DNA from: Hominisplanchenecus_A murintestinalis
GTDB taxonomy: Bacteria > Bacillota > Clostridia > Lachnospirales > Lachnospiraceae
DNA length: 46,299 nucleotides
Assembly: GCF_943193015.1 (NCBI RefSeq)
Contig: NZ_CALPCM010000023.1
Span: 1-46,299, forward strand
Direction of reading: 5' to 3'
Notes under the pieces: generated by a model
Database searches by the model: none
The model's input: the letters and a program-made list of their open reading frames with translations, nothing else
Told to the model about the DNA's origin: nothing
In this document: piece after piece, positions 15,586-24,045 of the stretch
Layout of the letters: each line of letters opens with the position of its first letter
How positions within the stretch are numbered: the first letter of the stretch is position 1
Translations under genes and position numbers: made by a program

Positions 15586-18500
15586 TCAGTCATCAAGTTC
15601 ATCTTCCAGCAGATTGACAGATACAAGAGCTGATATGCCCTTTTCCTGCATTGTGATTCCGTAAAGACGGTCTGAGGCCGCCATCGTACCCCGCCTATGT
15701 GTAATAATAATAAACTGTGTATTCTTTGTCAACTTTTTCAGGTAGTTCGCATAACGCGCCACATTCGACTCGTCAAGCGCCGCCTCAATCTCATCCAGCA
15801 GGCAGAACGGCGACGGTTTCAGGTTCTGTATCGCAAAAAGCAGCGCAATTGCCGTCAGCGCTTTTTCACCGCCCGACATCTGCATCATATTCTGCAGTTT
15901 CTTTCCCGGTGGCTGGGAGACGACGCGGATTCCAGCTTCCAGGATATCCTCATCTTCCACCAGTTCCAGGCTGCCCTTCCCGCCGCCAAACAGCTGTTTA
16001 AATGCTTTGTCAAACTCCATCTGAATCAGGGCAAACCTCTCTTTAAACTGAATACGCATTCCTGCGTCCAGTTCGTCGATAATTCCCAGAAGCGCATTTT
16101 CTGACTGCACAAGATCTTCGTGCTGTTCACTCAGAAAGCTATGCCTTTCAGACAGCTCTTTATAGTCTTCAATGGCATTTACATTTACGTTGCCTAATGC
16201 TTTAATTTCATTTTTCAGCGTCTGGATATCTTTTTTGAGCTGCGCCAAATCCGAGTATGCTTCATTCCGAAGTTCCGCCGCAGTGCCAATTCCCAGCCCG
16301 TATTCCTCCCACATATAGTTCGCCTGTGAATCTTTTGCTTCTTCCAGTTTTTCTTTCTGCGCTGTCAGGCGGAAATTTTCTTTATCCAGGAGACGGATTT
16401 TTTCTGAGAGCTCCTCCCGTCGGGTAAAAAATGATTTATGTCTGGTATTTAGCTGCTCCCTGCGGGACATAAAGCTCTCCTGCCTCTCTGCGCACGCAGC
16501 TTCTTCTGTACCGGCATCTGTTATTTTCTGCTGTATTTCTTCAATGTCTCTGTTTTTTTCCTCAATATCCCTGGCACTGACGTTTATACCCGCCTCTACC
16601 TGGGACTTTTCTTCTAAAAGAACGGTCAACTCACTGCCAATACGTTCCAGGTTCTGGCGAATAAATGCTCCGTTCTGACGGACTTCCTGAAGCTTTAAAT
16701 GGATACTTTCAGAATGCGCGTTCTGGCTCTCCTGCTCTTTTCTCTCAGTTTCCTGCTGCTGCTGGAGCTTACGAATCTCCTCTTCCAACCCCTTTTCATT
16801 CTCCACTGAGATCTCCATCTCCTGCTCAATCTTTGCCTGCGCTTCCCGAATCTGTGCCGCCTGTTCTTCAATCTCTAAAGATTCTGCGCGCAGCCGCGAG
16901 AAATCATTCTGTATTTCACTCTGCTTTGCTTCCATCTGGGAAATTTCCATTTTTACCGTATTCTGAATGAGATATTGCTGCTGAAGCTTCTCATTTAGCC
17001 GGACAATCCTGGCTCTGTAATCGCTCCGGATGCGGCGGTTTTCATCAATCTCCTCCCGTATGGACTCCAAATCCTTTTTCAAAAGAGCTACGCTTACCTC
17101 CAGCTCTTCCATTTCACGGCGACGCCCCAGCAGATTACTGGTATTTTTAAATGCTCCTCCGGTCATCGAACCTCCGGGGCTTAAAGATTCCCCTTCCAGC
17201 GTAACAATGCGCAGACTATACTGATATTTTCGATTCAATTTAATAGCATGCTCAATGTTATCCGCTACCACCGTACGCCCCAAAAGATATTTTACAAGCC
17301 CTTCATACTTCCTGTCTGCCTGTACCAGACTGCTTGCCAGGCCGATAACTCCCGGTTCATGCAGCGCCTTTTCCTGATTAAAAAAATTCTTATTTCCAAT
17401 GCTGGTCAGAGGCAGGAATGTTGCGCGTCCGAATTTATTGCGTTTCAAAAACTCAATCATACGCTTCGCTGTATCTTCATCCTCTGTGACAATATTCTGA
17501 ATACTGCCTCCGAGAGCTGTTTCAATTGCCGTTTCGTAGGACTTTTCTACTTTAATAATATCTGCCACTACCCCAAGCAGCCCTTTTTCCTCCGCTTTCC
17601 GGCTCATCACCTTCCGTATGCTGTTCCCATAGCCCTCATACCTCTCCGTGATATTTTTCAGCGTCTCCAGCCTGGAAGCCTCTCTATGGTACGCCGTTTG
17701 TCCCGTCTCTACTTTTTTATTTTGGGCAATCAGCTCTTTCTGGACAGCGTCTGCTTTCTCTTCATACTGTCTGCTTTCTTCCAACAATTTCTCGATTTCT
17801 GCCGTAACCATTTCATAGTTCTGTCTCTGTCCATCCAGTGAATCTGTCTGTTCTGACTCCTGGCTTTTCAGATAAAGAAGCTTTTGGTTCACTTCCGCCT
17901 TCCGAATCTGAATCTGCTCCAGCATTGTACCATAACGCTGCAGTTCCCCTTTCGTAGACGCCCTCTGGTTTAGCAGGGAAATAATCGCATTTTTTCCTTT
18001 CTCAATTTCCGTTTCCAGATGAGAAAGGCTTGCAAGAATAGCATCAGCTTCCAGCCGGGAATCCGCTTCCGCTTCCTCTGCTTCCCGAAGTTCTTCTTTT
18101 AACTTTTTCAGAACTGCTGTTTCAGATTGCTGCTGCTGCTGCTTTGTGTCCATATCCCTGTCAATTGCCCGGATACGGTTCTGCAGATGCTCATTATTCA
18201 GTCCTGCTGCTTTAATCTGTTCCCGCAGGACATTTACCTGCCCTTCCATCTGCTGTTTCAAAAGCTGATTTTTTGCAGCTTTATCCTTCTCTTCGCTGAT
18301 ATGCCCGTCCAGTGTCTCCAACTCTGCTTCCAGCTTTTCATATTCCAGCTTCGCTTCCCCGTATGCCTTTCGGGTATCTTCCATATCATGCTCAGAAATT
18401 GCCAGTTTTCCGTCTGTTTCTTTCAACTCACTGCGAATACGTTCCATTTCCATAAGGAACATATTCACATCATAAATTTTCAGCTCTTCCTTTTTCTTAA

Positions 18501-19146
18501 GGTAAATTTTCGCTGTCTCTGCCTGGCGTTCCATCGGTTCTAACTGCTTTGTCAATTCACTTAAAATATCATTTACACGAAGAAGATTCTGCCGTTCATC
18601 CTCCAGCTTCTTCTGCGCGGTATGCTTTCTGCGCTTAAATTTGACAATCCCTACCGCCTCATCAAACAACTCTCTCCTGTCTTCCGGTTTTCCACTCAGG
18701 ATTTTATCAATCTGCCCCTGCCCGATAATGGAATACCCCTCTTTTCCGATACCCGTATCATAAAACAGTTCATTGACATCTTTCAGGCGGCATGAAGTCC
18801 CGTTTAAAAGATACTCACTCTCACCGGAACGGTATACTCGCCGCGCAACCGTCACTTCTTCGTACTCTACAGGAAGCTTTTTATCAGAGTTGTCCAGTGT
18901 AATGGCCACATAAGCGTATCCCAAAGGTTTCCTGTTTTCCGTCCCGGCAAAAATCACATCCTGCATGCTGGCGCCACGGAGCTGCTTTGCACTCTGCTCG
19001 CCAAGTACCCAGCGGACGGCGTCTGCTACATTACTCTTACCGCTTCCGTTCGGTCCTACGATTCCTGTAATTCCATTGTGGAACTGGAAAACAATTTTAT
19101 TTGCAAAGGATTTAAACCCCTGCACTTCAATCTTTTTTAGATACAT
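15586..19146 (-). CDS. smc: Chromosome segregation protein SMC
   Basis: Condensin ATPase for chromosome compaction, 1186 residues. Walker A GPNGSGKSN is at 31-39. Two long coiled coils flank a hinge (about 500-660, including the glycine-rich LSPGGSMTGGAFKN segment). The C-terminal head has the signature MSGGEKALTAIALLFA and Walker B FCLLDEIEAALDE. A run of five Gln in the first coiled coil gives a short CTG-type repeat in the DNA. Its start overlaps the end of rnc by 20 bases, implying translational coupling. The partners scpA and scpB are not in the window. Confidence 0.98.
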   Translation of the reverse strand: MYLKKIEVQGFKSFANKIVFQFHNGITGIVGPNGSGKSNVADAVRWVLGEQSAKQLRGASMQDVIFAGTENRKPLGYAYVAITLDNSDKKLPVEYEEVTVARRVYRSGESEYLLNGTSCRLKDVNELFYDTGIGKEGYSIIGQGQIDKILSGKPEDRRELFDEAVGIVKFKRRKHTAQKKLEDERQNLLRVNDILSELTKQLEPMERQAETAKIYLKKKEELKIYDVNMFLMEMERIRSELKETDGKLAISEHDMEDTRKAYGEAKLEYEKLEAELETLDGHISEEKDKAAKNQLLKQQMEGQVNVLREQIKAAGLNNEHLQNRIRAIDRDMDTKQQQQQSETAVLKKLKEELREAEEAEADSRLEADAILASLSHLETEIEKGKNAIISLLNQRASTKGELQRYGTMLEQIQIRKAEVNQKLLYLKSQESEQTDSLDGQRQNYEMVTAEIEKLLEESRQYEEKADAVQKELIAQNKKVETGQTAYHREASRLETLKNITERYEGYGNSIRKVMSRKAEEKGLLGVVADIIKVEKSYETAIETALGGSIQNIVTEDEDTAKRMIEFLKRNKFGRATFLPLTSIGNKNFFNQEKALHEPGVIGLASSLVQADRKYEGLVKYLLGRTVVADNIEHAIKLNRKYQYSLRIVTLEGESLSPGGSMTGGAFKNTSNLLGRRREMEELEVSVALLKKDLESIREEIDENRRIRSDYRARIVRLNEKLQQQYLIQNTVKMEISQMEAKQSEIQNDFSRLRAESLEIEEQAAQIREAQAKIEQEMEISVENEKGLEEEIRKLQQQQETERKEQESQNAHSESIHLKLQEVRQNGAFIRQNLERIGSELTVLLEEKSQVEAGINVSARDIEEKNRDIEEIQQKITDAGTEEAACAERQESFMSRREQLNTRHKSFFTRREELSEKIRLLDKENFRLTAQKEKLEEAKDSQANYMWEEYGLGIGTAAELRNEAYSDLAQLKKDIQTLKNEIKALGNVNVNAIEDYKELSERHSFLSEQHEDLVQSENALLGIIDELDAGMRIQFKERFALIQMEFDKAFKQLFGGGKGSLELVEDEDILEAGIRVVSQPPGKKLQNMMQMSGGEKALTAIALLFAIQNLKPSPFCLLDEIEAALDESNVARYANYLKKLTKNTQFIIITHRRGTMAASDRLYGITMQEKGISALVSVNLLEDELDD

Positions 19147-19846
19147 CTTCCGACTTTCCTTTCAGCTTCATAATTGCCTGATAAGCTGCCTCCTGCTCTG
19201 CCGCCTTTTTTGTCCTTCCTATTCCCCTGCCCCATACCTGGCTGCCAAGCTGTACATCCACCTGGAACTGCTTATCATGATCCGGGCCGGTCTCTCCTGT
19301 CAGACAATAAATAACTTCCTCTCCTTTATAATCGCTCTGTACAATTTCCTGCAAAATAGTCTTGCTATCATAAAAGAGCTTCTTATGCTCAATGTCTGTC
19401 AGGATAAACCTGTGCACAAACTCTTTTGCACTAGCAAAACCACCATCCAGATAAATTGCCCCGATCAAAGCTTCCATAGCATCCGATACAATCGAATCCC
19501 GAAACCGTCCCCCAGTACGCTCCTCGCCTTTTCCGAGCAAAAGGTACTTTCCGAGTTCCAGCTCTTTGGTACACAATGCCAGCGTCGGCTCGCACACGAT
19601 ACTCGCCCGAAATTTTGTCAAATCGCCCTCCGGCATCCCCGGATATTGAAAAAACAGGAATTCACTGCTGATAATCTCAAGCACGGCGTCCCCTAAAAAC
19701 TCCAGTCTCTCATTATCGCGAAAGTGCTCCTGTTTATGTTCATTCGCATAAGAGCTGTGTGTTAACGCCTGACGGAACAGCGAAAAATCCTGAAACGTAT
19801 AGCCTGTCTTTTTTTCCAGTTCTCTCAATTCTTTCATGTACAGCAT
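19127..19846 (-). CDS. rnc: Ribonuclease III
   Basis: Double-strand-specific endoribonuclease for rRNA and mRNA processing. With the start at 19846 it has 239 residues: a catalytic domain with NERLEFLGDAVLE (Glu46, Glu49, Asp53) and DAMEALIGAIYLDGG, then a double-stranded-RNA-binding domain (TILQEIVQSD, GRTKKAAEQEAAYQAIM). The frame stays open upstream to 19936, but only the 19846 ATG has a ribosome site (AAAGGG seven bases before), and family members start near MKELRELEKK. A strong hairpin lies 105 bases upstream. Confidence 0.95.
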   Translation of the reverse strand: MLYMKELRELEKKTGYTFQDFSLFRQALTHSSYANEHKQEHFRDNERLEFLGDAVLEIISSEFLFFQYPGMPEGDLTKFRASIVCEPTLALCTKELELGKYLLLGKGEERTGGRFRDSIVSDAMEALIGAIYLDGGFASAKEFVHRFILTDIEHKKLFYDSKTILQEIVQSDYKGEEVIYCLTGETGPDHDKQFQVDVQLGSQVWGRGIGRTKKAAEQEAAYQAIMKLKGKSEDVSKKD

Positions 19847-19950
19847 ATTTTTCCCTTTCCGGCGCATTTTCTGCGCCATCGTGCCGGATAAAGCTGACTT
19901 CCAAATTTTTCCGCCTGCTGCTTTGTAATCCTTCATGGCACAAATATATG

Positions 19951-19979
19951 GAAAGGGTGCTGCGCCGCAGCACCCTTTC
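19951..19979 (-). other. Perfect 12-bp hairpin between acpP and rnc
   Basis: Positions 19951-19962 pair perfectly with 19968-19979 around a five-base loop. On the minus strand only TTTCC follows, so it would be a weak terminator. It may reduce readthrough from acpP into rnc, or serve as a processing site in the rnc leader. Confidence 0.7.
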
Positions 19980-19997
19980 GACTTTACATAACTCCTT

Positions 19998-20225
19998 TTA
20001 AGCCAGTCCCTTTATCTGTTCTACGGCATCACCGACAGAAACAATCTTTTCTGCCTCTTCATTCGGAATCTCAATGTCGAATTCCTCTTCAATTCCCATA
20101 ATAATCTGAAATACATCCAGGGAATCTGCCCCAAGGTCGTCGACAAAAGTTGTGTCCATAGTAATCTCATCCGCATCCACATTCAATACTTCTGCAATAA
20201 TTTTCTGTAATTTCTCAAATTCCAT
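19998..20225 (-). CDS. acpP: Acyl carrier protein
   Basis: Carries fatty-acyl chains on a phosphopantetheine arm. The 75-residue acidic protein has the attachment Ser35 in LGADSLDVFQIIMGIEEEF. It follows plsX by 26 bases with a GGAAGGA ribosome site. The plsX-acpP-rnc-smc-ftsY order is widely conserved in Firmicutes. Confidence 0.98.
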   Translation of the reverse strand: MEFEKLQKIIAEVLNVDADEITMDTTFVDDLGADSLDVFQIIMGIEEEFDIEIPNEEAEKIVSVGDAVEQIKGLA

Positions 20226-20251
20226 AATGTCCTTCCTCTCTCACTTCTTGA

Positions 20252-21250
20252 TTACATTTTTTCTTTGATTTTTTCATTAATCTTCTGCTGTTTAAACTGC
20301 ACGCACTGGACGATAGAATTCTTGATTTCCAGTGCTTTGGAACTGCCGTGGGATTTTACTACCAGGCCGTTCAGCCCCAATAACGGCGCGCCGCCGTACT
20401 GACTGGCGTCGAAGCTTTTCAGAGTTTCTTTTAATGCCGGCTTCACAAGCAATGCCCCTATTTTAGATCTGAGGCTGCCCAGCATGCCTTCTTTCACTTT
20501 ATGGATGAGCGTGGCTCCCACGCCTTCATACAGCTTCAGGATTACATTTCCCACAAAGGCCTCGCACACGATTACATCACAGACGCCTGCCGGGATATCG
20601 CGTGCTTCCACACTCCCGATAAAGTTAATATCCCCGCATTCTTTCAGCAGCGGGAATGTTTCTTTTACAAGTGCGTTCCCTTTCTCCTCCTCAGCGCCAA
20701 TGTTCACGATACCGACACGGGGATTTTTCACGCCTACAACATGTTCCATATAGACGGAACCCATCTTTGCAAACTGCACCAGATGAGACGGCCTTGCATC
20801 CACATTCGCCCCACAGTCAATCAGAAGCGCAACTCCGTCTTTCGTAGGAATTAACGGCGCCAGCGGGGGTCTTTCTATTCCCTTGATCCGGCCGACAATT
20901 AACTGTCCGCCAACAAGAATCGCACCGCTGCTCCCGGAAGAGACAAAAGCATCCGCCTCTCCACGCTTTACCATATTCATGCCGACTACAATCGATGAAT
21001 CTTTTTTCTTTCTGATTGCCATTACGGGCGGCTCTGCTGTCTCGATAACTTCCTCCGCATGTACAATTTCCACACGTTCCTTCGGAAAAGTGTATTTCCG
21101 TAATTCTCCTTCTATGTCAGCTTTTCTTCCGGTGAGATAAACAAAGATATCCTCCTGCCGGTTCACTGCCTCCACGGCGCCCTTTACGATTTCTTCCGGT
21201 GCGTTGTCCCCACCCATAGCGTCTACAACCACCTTCACTAAATCCTGCAT
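20252..21250 (-). CDS. plsX: Phosphate acyltransferase PlsX
   Basis: Converts acyl-ACP to acyl-phosphate, the donor for PlsY in phospholipid synthesis. The 332-residue protein has VVVDAMGGDNAP at the N-terminus, then AEPPVMAIRKKKDSS, SSGSSGAILVGG and CEAFVGNVILKLYEG. AGGAGG precedes the start. It heads its operon from its own promoter. Unlike the common rpmF-plsX arrangement, a kinase-like gene and two terminators separate it from rpmF here. Confidence 0.97.
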   Translation of the reverse strand: MQDLVKVVVDAMGGDNAPEEIVKGAVEAVNRQEDIFVYLTGRKADIEGELRKYTFPKERVEIVHAEEVIETAEPPVMAIRKKKDSSIVVGMNMVKRGEADAFVSSGSSGAILVGGQLIVGRIKGIERPPLAPLIPTKDGVALLIDCGANVDARPSHLVQFAKMGSVYMEHVVGVKNPRVGIVNIGAEEEKGNALVKETFPLLKECGDINFIGSVEARDIPAGVCDVIVCEAFVGNVILKLYEGVGATLIHKVKEGMLGSLRSKIGALLVKPALKETLKSFDASQYGGAPLLGLNGLVVKSHGSSKALEIKNSIVQCVQFKQQKINEKIKEKM

Positions 21251-21276
21251 AATCCTTCCTCCTGTTTGCTATAGAT

Positions 21277-21305
21277 AATATACTAAACATCAAACTAAAG
21301 GTCAA
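21277..21305 (-). promoter_or_regulatory. Promoter of the plsX operon
   Basis: Minus-strand TTGACC (21300-21305), 17-base spacer, TATATT (21277-21282). The spacer holds two TTTAGT hexamers 12 bases apart flanking TTGATG. That could be a fatty-acid regulator site, but it matches neither the FapR nor the FabT palindrome well. Confidence 0.65.
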
Positions 21306-21332
21306 CATGTTTTTTCAATATGCCTTTGCCTG

Positions 21333-21360
21333 AAAAAAGCCTCTGCCAAAGCAGAGGCTC
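21333..21360 (-). terminator. Terminator after the cytidylate-kinase-like gene
   Basis: Minus strand: AGCCTCTGC (21359-21351), loop TTTG, GCAGAGGCT (21346-21338), then a run of six T including the last stem base. It isolates this gene from plsX. Confidence 0.85.
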
Positions 21361-21364
21361 CGTT

Positions 21365-21850
21365 TTATATGTACTCTTTTTTTTCAAAATAGCGCATCAG
21401 GATATCCGCACAATTCTCAACGCCAAGACGCGAAGTATCCAGAATCATATGGTAATTATTCACGTCACCCCACGTTTTACCTGTATGCTCGTGGTAATAA
21501 TCCGCCCTGGCTCTGTCTGTCTGCTCTACTTTTTCTCTGGCTTCTTCAAACGGAATGGACTCCAAATCCATAATCCGGTGAATTCTATCCTCCTTATCGG
21601 CGCACACGTATATATTAAATGCATTCCTCTGCTCCTTGAGGATTTCCGAAGCGCAGCGCCCCAGGATGATACAAGGCTTTTTTGCCAGCATACGGATAGC
21701 ATCTGCTTCCGTCTCATAAGAATGCTCATGAAGACGTTCCTCGATAAATGCTTTATCATATACGGGTATTCCCAGTTTGCCGGATAATTCCCGGGCAACA
21801 ATACTCGCGCCCGTTCCAAAGCGGCGGCTGACTGTAATTACTAAATTCAT
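21365..21850 (-). CDS. Cytidylate-kinase-like family protein
   Basis: A 161-residue P-loop protein of the cytidylate-kinase-like family common in Clostridia. Visible features are VITVSRRFGTGASIVARELS (modified P-loop), LGIPVYDKAFIEERL, IILGRCASEIL and a lid-like stretch IPFEEAREKVEQTDRARADYY. It is shorter than true Cmk, and its substrate is unknown. The start at 21850 follows GGGAGGG; an upstream in-frame start at 21895 is unsupported. It has its own extended -10 promoter and terminator, so it is a single-gene unit inserted between rpmF and plsX. Confidence 0.82.
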   Translation of the reverse strand: MNLVITVSRRFGTGASIVARELSGKLGIPVYDKAFIEERLHEHSYETEADAIRMLAKKPCIILGRCASEILKEQRNAFNIYVCADKEDRIHRIMDLESIPFEEAREKVEQTDRARADYYHEHTGKTWGDVNNYHMILDTSRLGVENCADILMRYFEKKEYI

Positions 21851-21899
21851 ATGAATCCCTCCCTGATGTCTTTGGTTACGGTAATTAAGCTGCATTCTG

Positions 21900-21908
21900 A
21901 TTATACCA
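21900..21908 (-). promoter_or_regulatory. Extended -10 promoter of the kinase-like gene
   Basis: Minus strand TGGTATAAT (TGnTATAAT). No convincing -35 hexamer lies at the right distance. The leader to the start at 21850 would be about 43 bases. Confidence 0.5.
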
Positions 21909-21942
21909 CTTACTGCCTCAAAATCCTAGTAGAAAACACAAG

Positions 21943-21970
21943 AAAAAACCTTTCGGATTTCCCGAAAGGT
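21943..21970 (-). terminator. Terminator after rpmF
   Basis: Minus strand: ACCTTTCGG (21970-21962), five-base loop, CCGAAAGGT (21956-21948), followed by TTTTTT. Strong intrinsic terminator 14 bases after the rpmF stop. Confidence 0.87.
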
Positions 21971-21983
21971 CCCATGTCCTGAA

Positions 21984-22163
21984 TTAATCAACAGAAACGA
22001 TTTCTTTTTTGTTGTATGTTCCGCAGTTTTTGCAGACTCTGTGGGACATCATCAGTTCGCCGCACTTGCTGCATTTCACCAAGTTCGGAGCAGTCATTTT
22101 CCAGTTTGCTCTTCTCTTGTCTCTTCTTCCTTTGGAAGTTTTATTCTTTGGACAGATTGACAT
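21984..22163 (-). CDS. rpmF: 50S ribosomal protein L32
   Basis: A 59-residue protein beginning MSICPKNKTSKGRRDKRRA, with a zinc ribbon of two Cys pairs (Cys31/Cys34 in KCSKCG and Cys44/Cys47 in VCKNCG). A zinc-dependent form is therefore encoded. It follows yceD by three bases with an AAGGAGG site inside the end of yceD, so the two are coupled. Confidence 0.97.
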   Translation of the reverse strand: MSICPKNKTSKGRRDKRRANWKMTAPNLVKCSKCGELMMSHRVCKNCGTYNKKEIVSVD

Positions 22164-22166
22164 GGT

Positions 22167-22694
22167 TTACACCTCCTTAAATTTGCTAAAGATATCACGG
22201 ATTTGTGCCATTCTTGGATCTAAATCTGTGATATCACAGTCGCAGGTCTGTAGATTTAAATTAACGCCGCATGTGCTGCAGATTCCTTTGCAATCCGCTT
22301 TACACAGGACTTTTGTTGGCCAATTTATTAAAATTTCGCCATAGACAAGCTTATCCACATCCAGATTATATCCATCTATGAAGTTCTGTTCGTCCAGCTC
22401 CTCTATCTTTTCAGATGCACTTAGTTTCATATCCACGGATTTTTCAAAATCCATATCAATCCGCACCGATACATCTTCAAGACAGCGGCTGCATGGGATG
22501 ACCGCCTCGAATGACATCTTCCCTGCAATCTGCAATTTCCGGTTCCCTTTATTCCTGATCTCCAGCGAAACCGGCGTCTTGCCCATGATAGGAAATTCCC
22601 CTAAAGCCGATGAAAACACTTCAGGCTTATAAGGTACTTCTGCATGTATTATCTTTTCCTCGCTATTTGCAATATTGGTTAAGTCAATCAGCAT
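22167..22694 (-). CDS. yceD: YceD family protein (DUF177)
   Basis: A 175-residue member of the DUF177/YceD family, almost always encoded just before rpmF and linked to 23S rRNA accumulation in plants and bacteria. Two Cys sets suggest metal binding: CSRC near residue 70 and a C-terminal cluster (CKADCKGICSTCG, then TCDC). The start at 22694 follows AGGAGAG; a GTG at 22712 would place that site inside the gene. Function beyond support of L32 and rRNA is inferred from neighbours. Confidence 0.9.
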   Translation of the reverse strand: MLIDLTNIANSEEKIIHAEVPYKPEVFSSALGEFPIMGKTPVSLEIRNKGNRKLQIAGKMSFEAVIPCSRCLEDVSVRIDMDFEKSVDMKLSASEKIEELDEQNFIDGYNLDVDKLVYGEILINWPTKVLCKADCKGICSTCGVNLNLQTCDCDITDLDPRMAQIRDIFSKFKEV

Positions 22695-22721
22695 AAGCTC
22701 TCTCCTATTCACACTTTAGCT

Positions 22722-22768
22722 ATTATACTCACACTGAAATCTTTTGTCAAGAGGTTTTTCTTGACAAG
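22722..22768 (-). promoter_or_regulatory. Promoter of yceD-rpmF with inverted repeat over the -35 box
   Basis: Minus-strand TTGACA (22745-22750), 17-base spacer, TATAAT (22722-22727), a near-perfect promoter. Upstream, CTTGTCAAG (22768-22760), eight A-rich bases and CTTGACAA (22751-22744) form an inverted repeat matching that at 13308-13333. The repeat lies within the last codons of the clc gene, and the -35 box overlaps its stop codon (22747-22749). Confidence 0.8.
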
Positions 22769-24000
22769 CATTCCACAATATCTTGTAACTTCGTTTTAGA
22801 ATACAAAATCTTCTGACTGCGATACAGTCCATAATTTCCCGATTCCAGATAACTGATACCTGCCGCCAGCAGAAAAAAAGGCATATGGTCTGCTCCGAAA
22901 AACTCAACGCACAAAAAAAGTGAAGCAATCGGGCAATTTGTCACGCCGCAAAACACGGCCGCCATTCCGCATGCAGCCGCGAGCGATGCCGGGAAACCGG
23001 TAATCTGGCCAAAAAGACAGCCGAACGTCGCTCCCACAAACAATGCCGGGGCAATTTCACCGCCGCGGAAACCGCTCCCCAGCGTTACTGCGGTAAATAT
23101 AATCTTCAAAATAAATGCTGCCGCCGCCACTTTTCCCGCAACCGCAAGCTCTATGACTCCCATACCTGCGCCCAGATAATCTGCCGTATCCAGCAGCTTT
23201 GCCATCAATATGATAAGCACGGCTCCTGCAAGAATTCGCAGCCATTCATTCGGAATATATTTTTTGAATAAACGTCCGGTTCCCTGTATTACCGTACAGA
23301 ATAAAATACTGACAAGCGCGCACAACACTGCCAGTACCACTACCAACAGGAAATTTTTCCAGTCCAAAACTGCTGTGGCAGAAATCGAAAAACTTTCAGC
23401 ACGGGCGCCCACAAATCCCGCTATGGATTTTGCTGCAAGCGCTGCCACGGCACAGGGCACCAGCGCCGCATACTGCATCACTCCCACGCTTGCAACTTCC
23501 ATTGAAAACACCGTTGCCGTCAGAGGTACTCCGAAAAGCGCTGAAAACCCCGCGCTCATTCCACACATAAGCATGATTTTATGGTCATATCCGTCAAGTT
23601 TCAGCCATTTCCCAAACGCATTGCCGAGGCTGCCTCCAATCTGCAGGACTGCTCCTGCTCTTCCTGCCGAACCGCCGAATGCATGGGTCAGAACTGTTGA
23701 TATAAGAACCAGCGGCGCCATGCGCAGAGGTATCACTGCCTTCGTCTGAATGCCTTCCAGCAGGCAATCAGTTCCCGCTTTATATGAATCCAGCCGATAC
23801 AGGGCTACAATCGCCAGTCCCGCTGCCGGAAGAAAATACAGCATCCACGGGTTACTGGCCCGAAATGCCGTCGCTTCCGCAACGCAGCGCCCAAACAATC
23901 CAACCAGCAGCCCTGCCGCCAGCCCGACTCCCCCAGCCAGAACAACCCAACGGATAAGGCCCCCGGCTCGTTTAATACATATCTCCATCTTCTTTTTCAT
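22747..24000 (-). CDS. ClC family chloride/fluoride channel homologue lacking the gating glutamate
   Basis: A 417-residue membrane protein of the voltage-gated chloride channel family with about ten hydrophobic segments. The selectivity-filter region reads GGSAGRAGAVLQIGGSLG, where ClC proteins normally have GREGP or GREG; the gating Glu position is Ala (codon GCA). A later segment, GSGFRGGEIAPALFVGATFG, resembles the GGE-x-x-P form of the fluoride-type branch. Loss of the Glu would favour a passive channel over proton-coupled exchange. No fluoride riboswitch is visible. The start at 24000 follows AGGGTGG. It lies 45 bases after the metallo-beta-lactamase-fold gene. Substrate uncertain. Confidence 0.85.
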   Translation of the reverse strand: MKKKMEICIKRAGGLIRWVVLAGGVGLAAGLLVGLFGRCVAEATAFRASNPWMLYFLPAAGLAIVALYRLDSYKAGTDCLLEGIQTKAVIPLRMAPLVLISTVLTHAFGGSAGRAGAVLQIGGSLGNAFGKWLKLDGYDHKIMLMCGMSAGFSALFGVPLTATVFSMEVASVGVMQYAALVPCAVAALAAKSIAGFVGARAESFSISATAVLDWKNFLLVVVLAVLCALVSILFCTVIQGTGRLFKKYIPNEWLRILAGAVLIILMAKLLDTADYLGAGMGVIELAVAGKVAAAAFILKIIFTAVTLGSGFRGGEIAPALFVGATFGCLFGQITGFPASLAAACGMAAVFCGVTNCPIASLFLCVEFFGADHMPFFLLAAGISYLESGNYGLYRSQKILYSKTKLQDIVECLSRKTS

Positions 24001-24045
24001 ATGAAATTCCACCCTATGTCATAGATCACTCAAAAGACTGCCCGT

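Noticed and set aside
18127..18142. CTG-type trinucleotide repeat
   Set aside because: It encodes five Gln in the Smc coiled coil; it is short and coding, and not evidence of a phase-variable repeat.
23210..23749. 179-codon open frame on the plus strand opposite the ClC gene
   Set aside because: It is antisense to a gene with clear family motifs, has no ribosome site, and its composition is that expected of a complementary frame.
24001..24045. Fluoride riboswitch before the ClC gene
   Set aside because: Only 45 bases separate it from the previous gene, and no riboswitch-like structure is visible.
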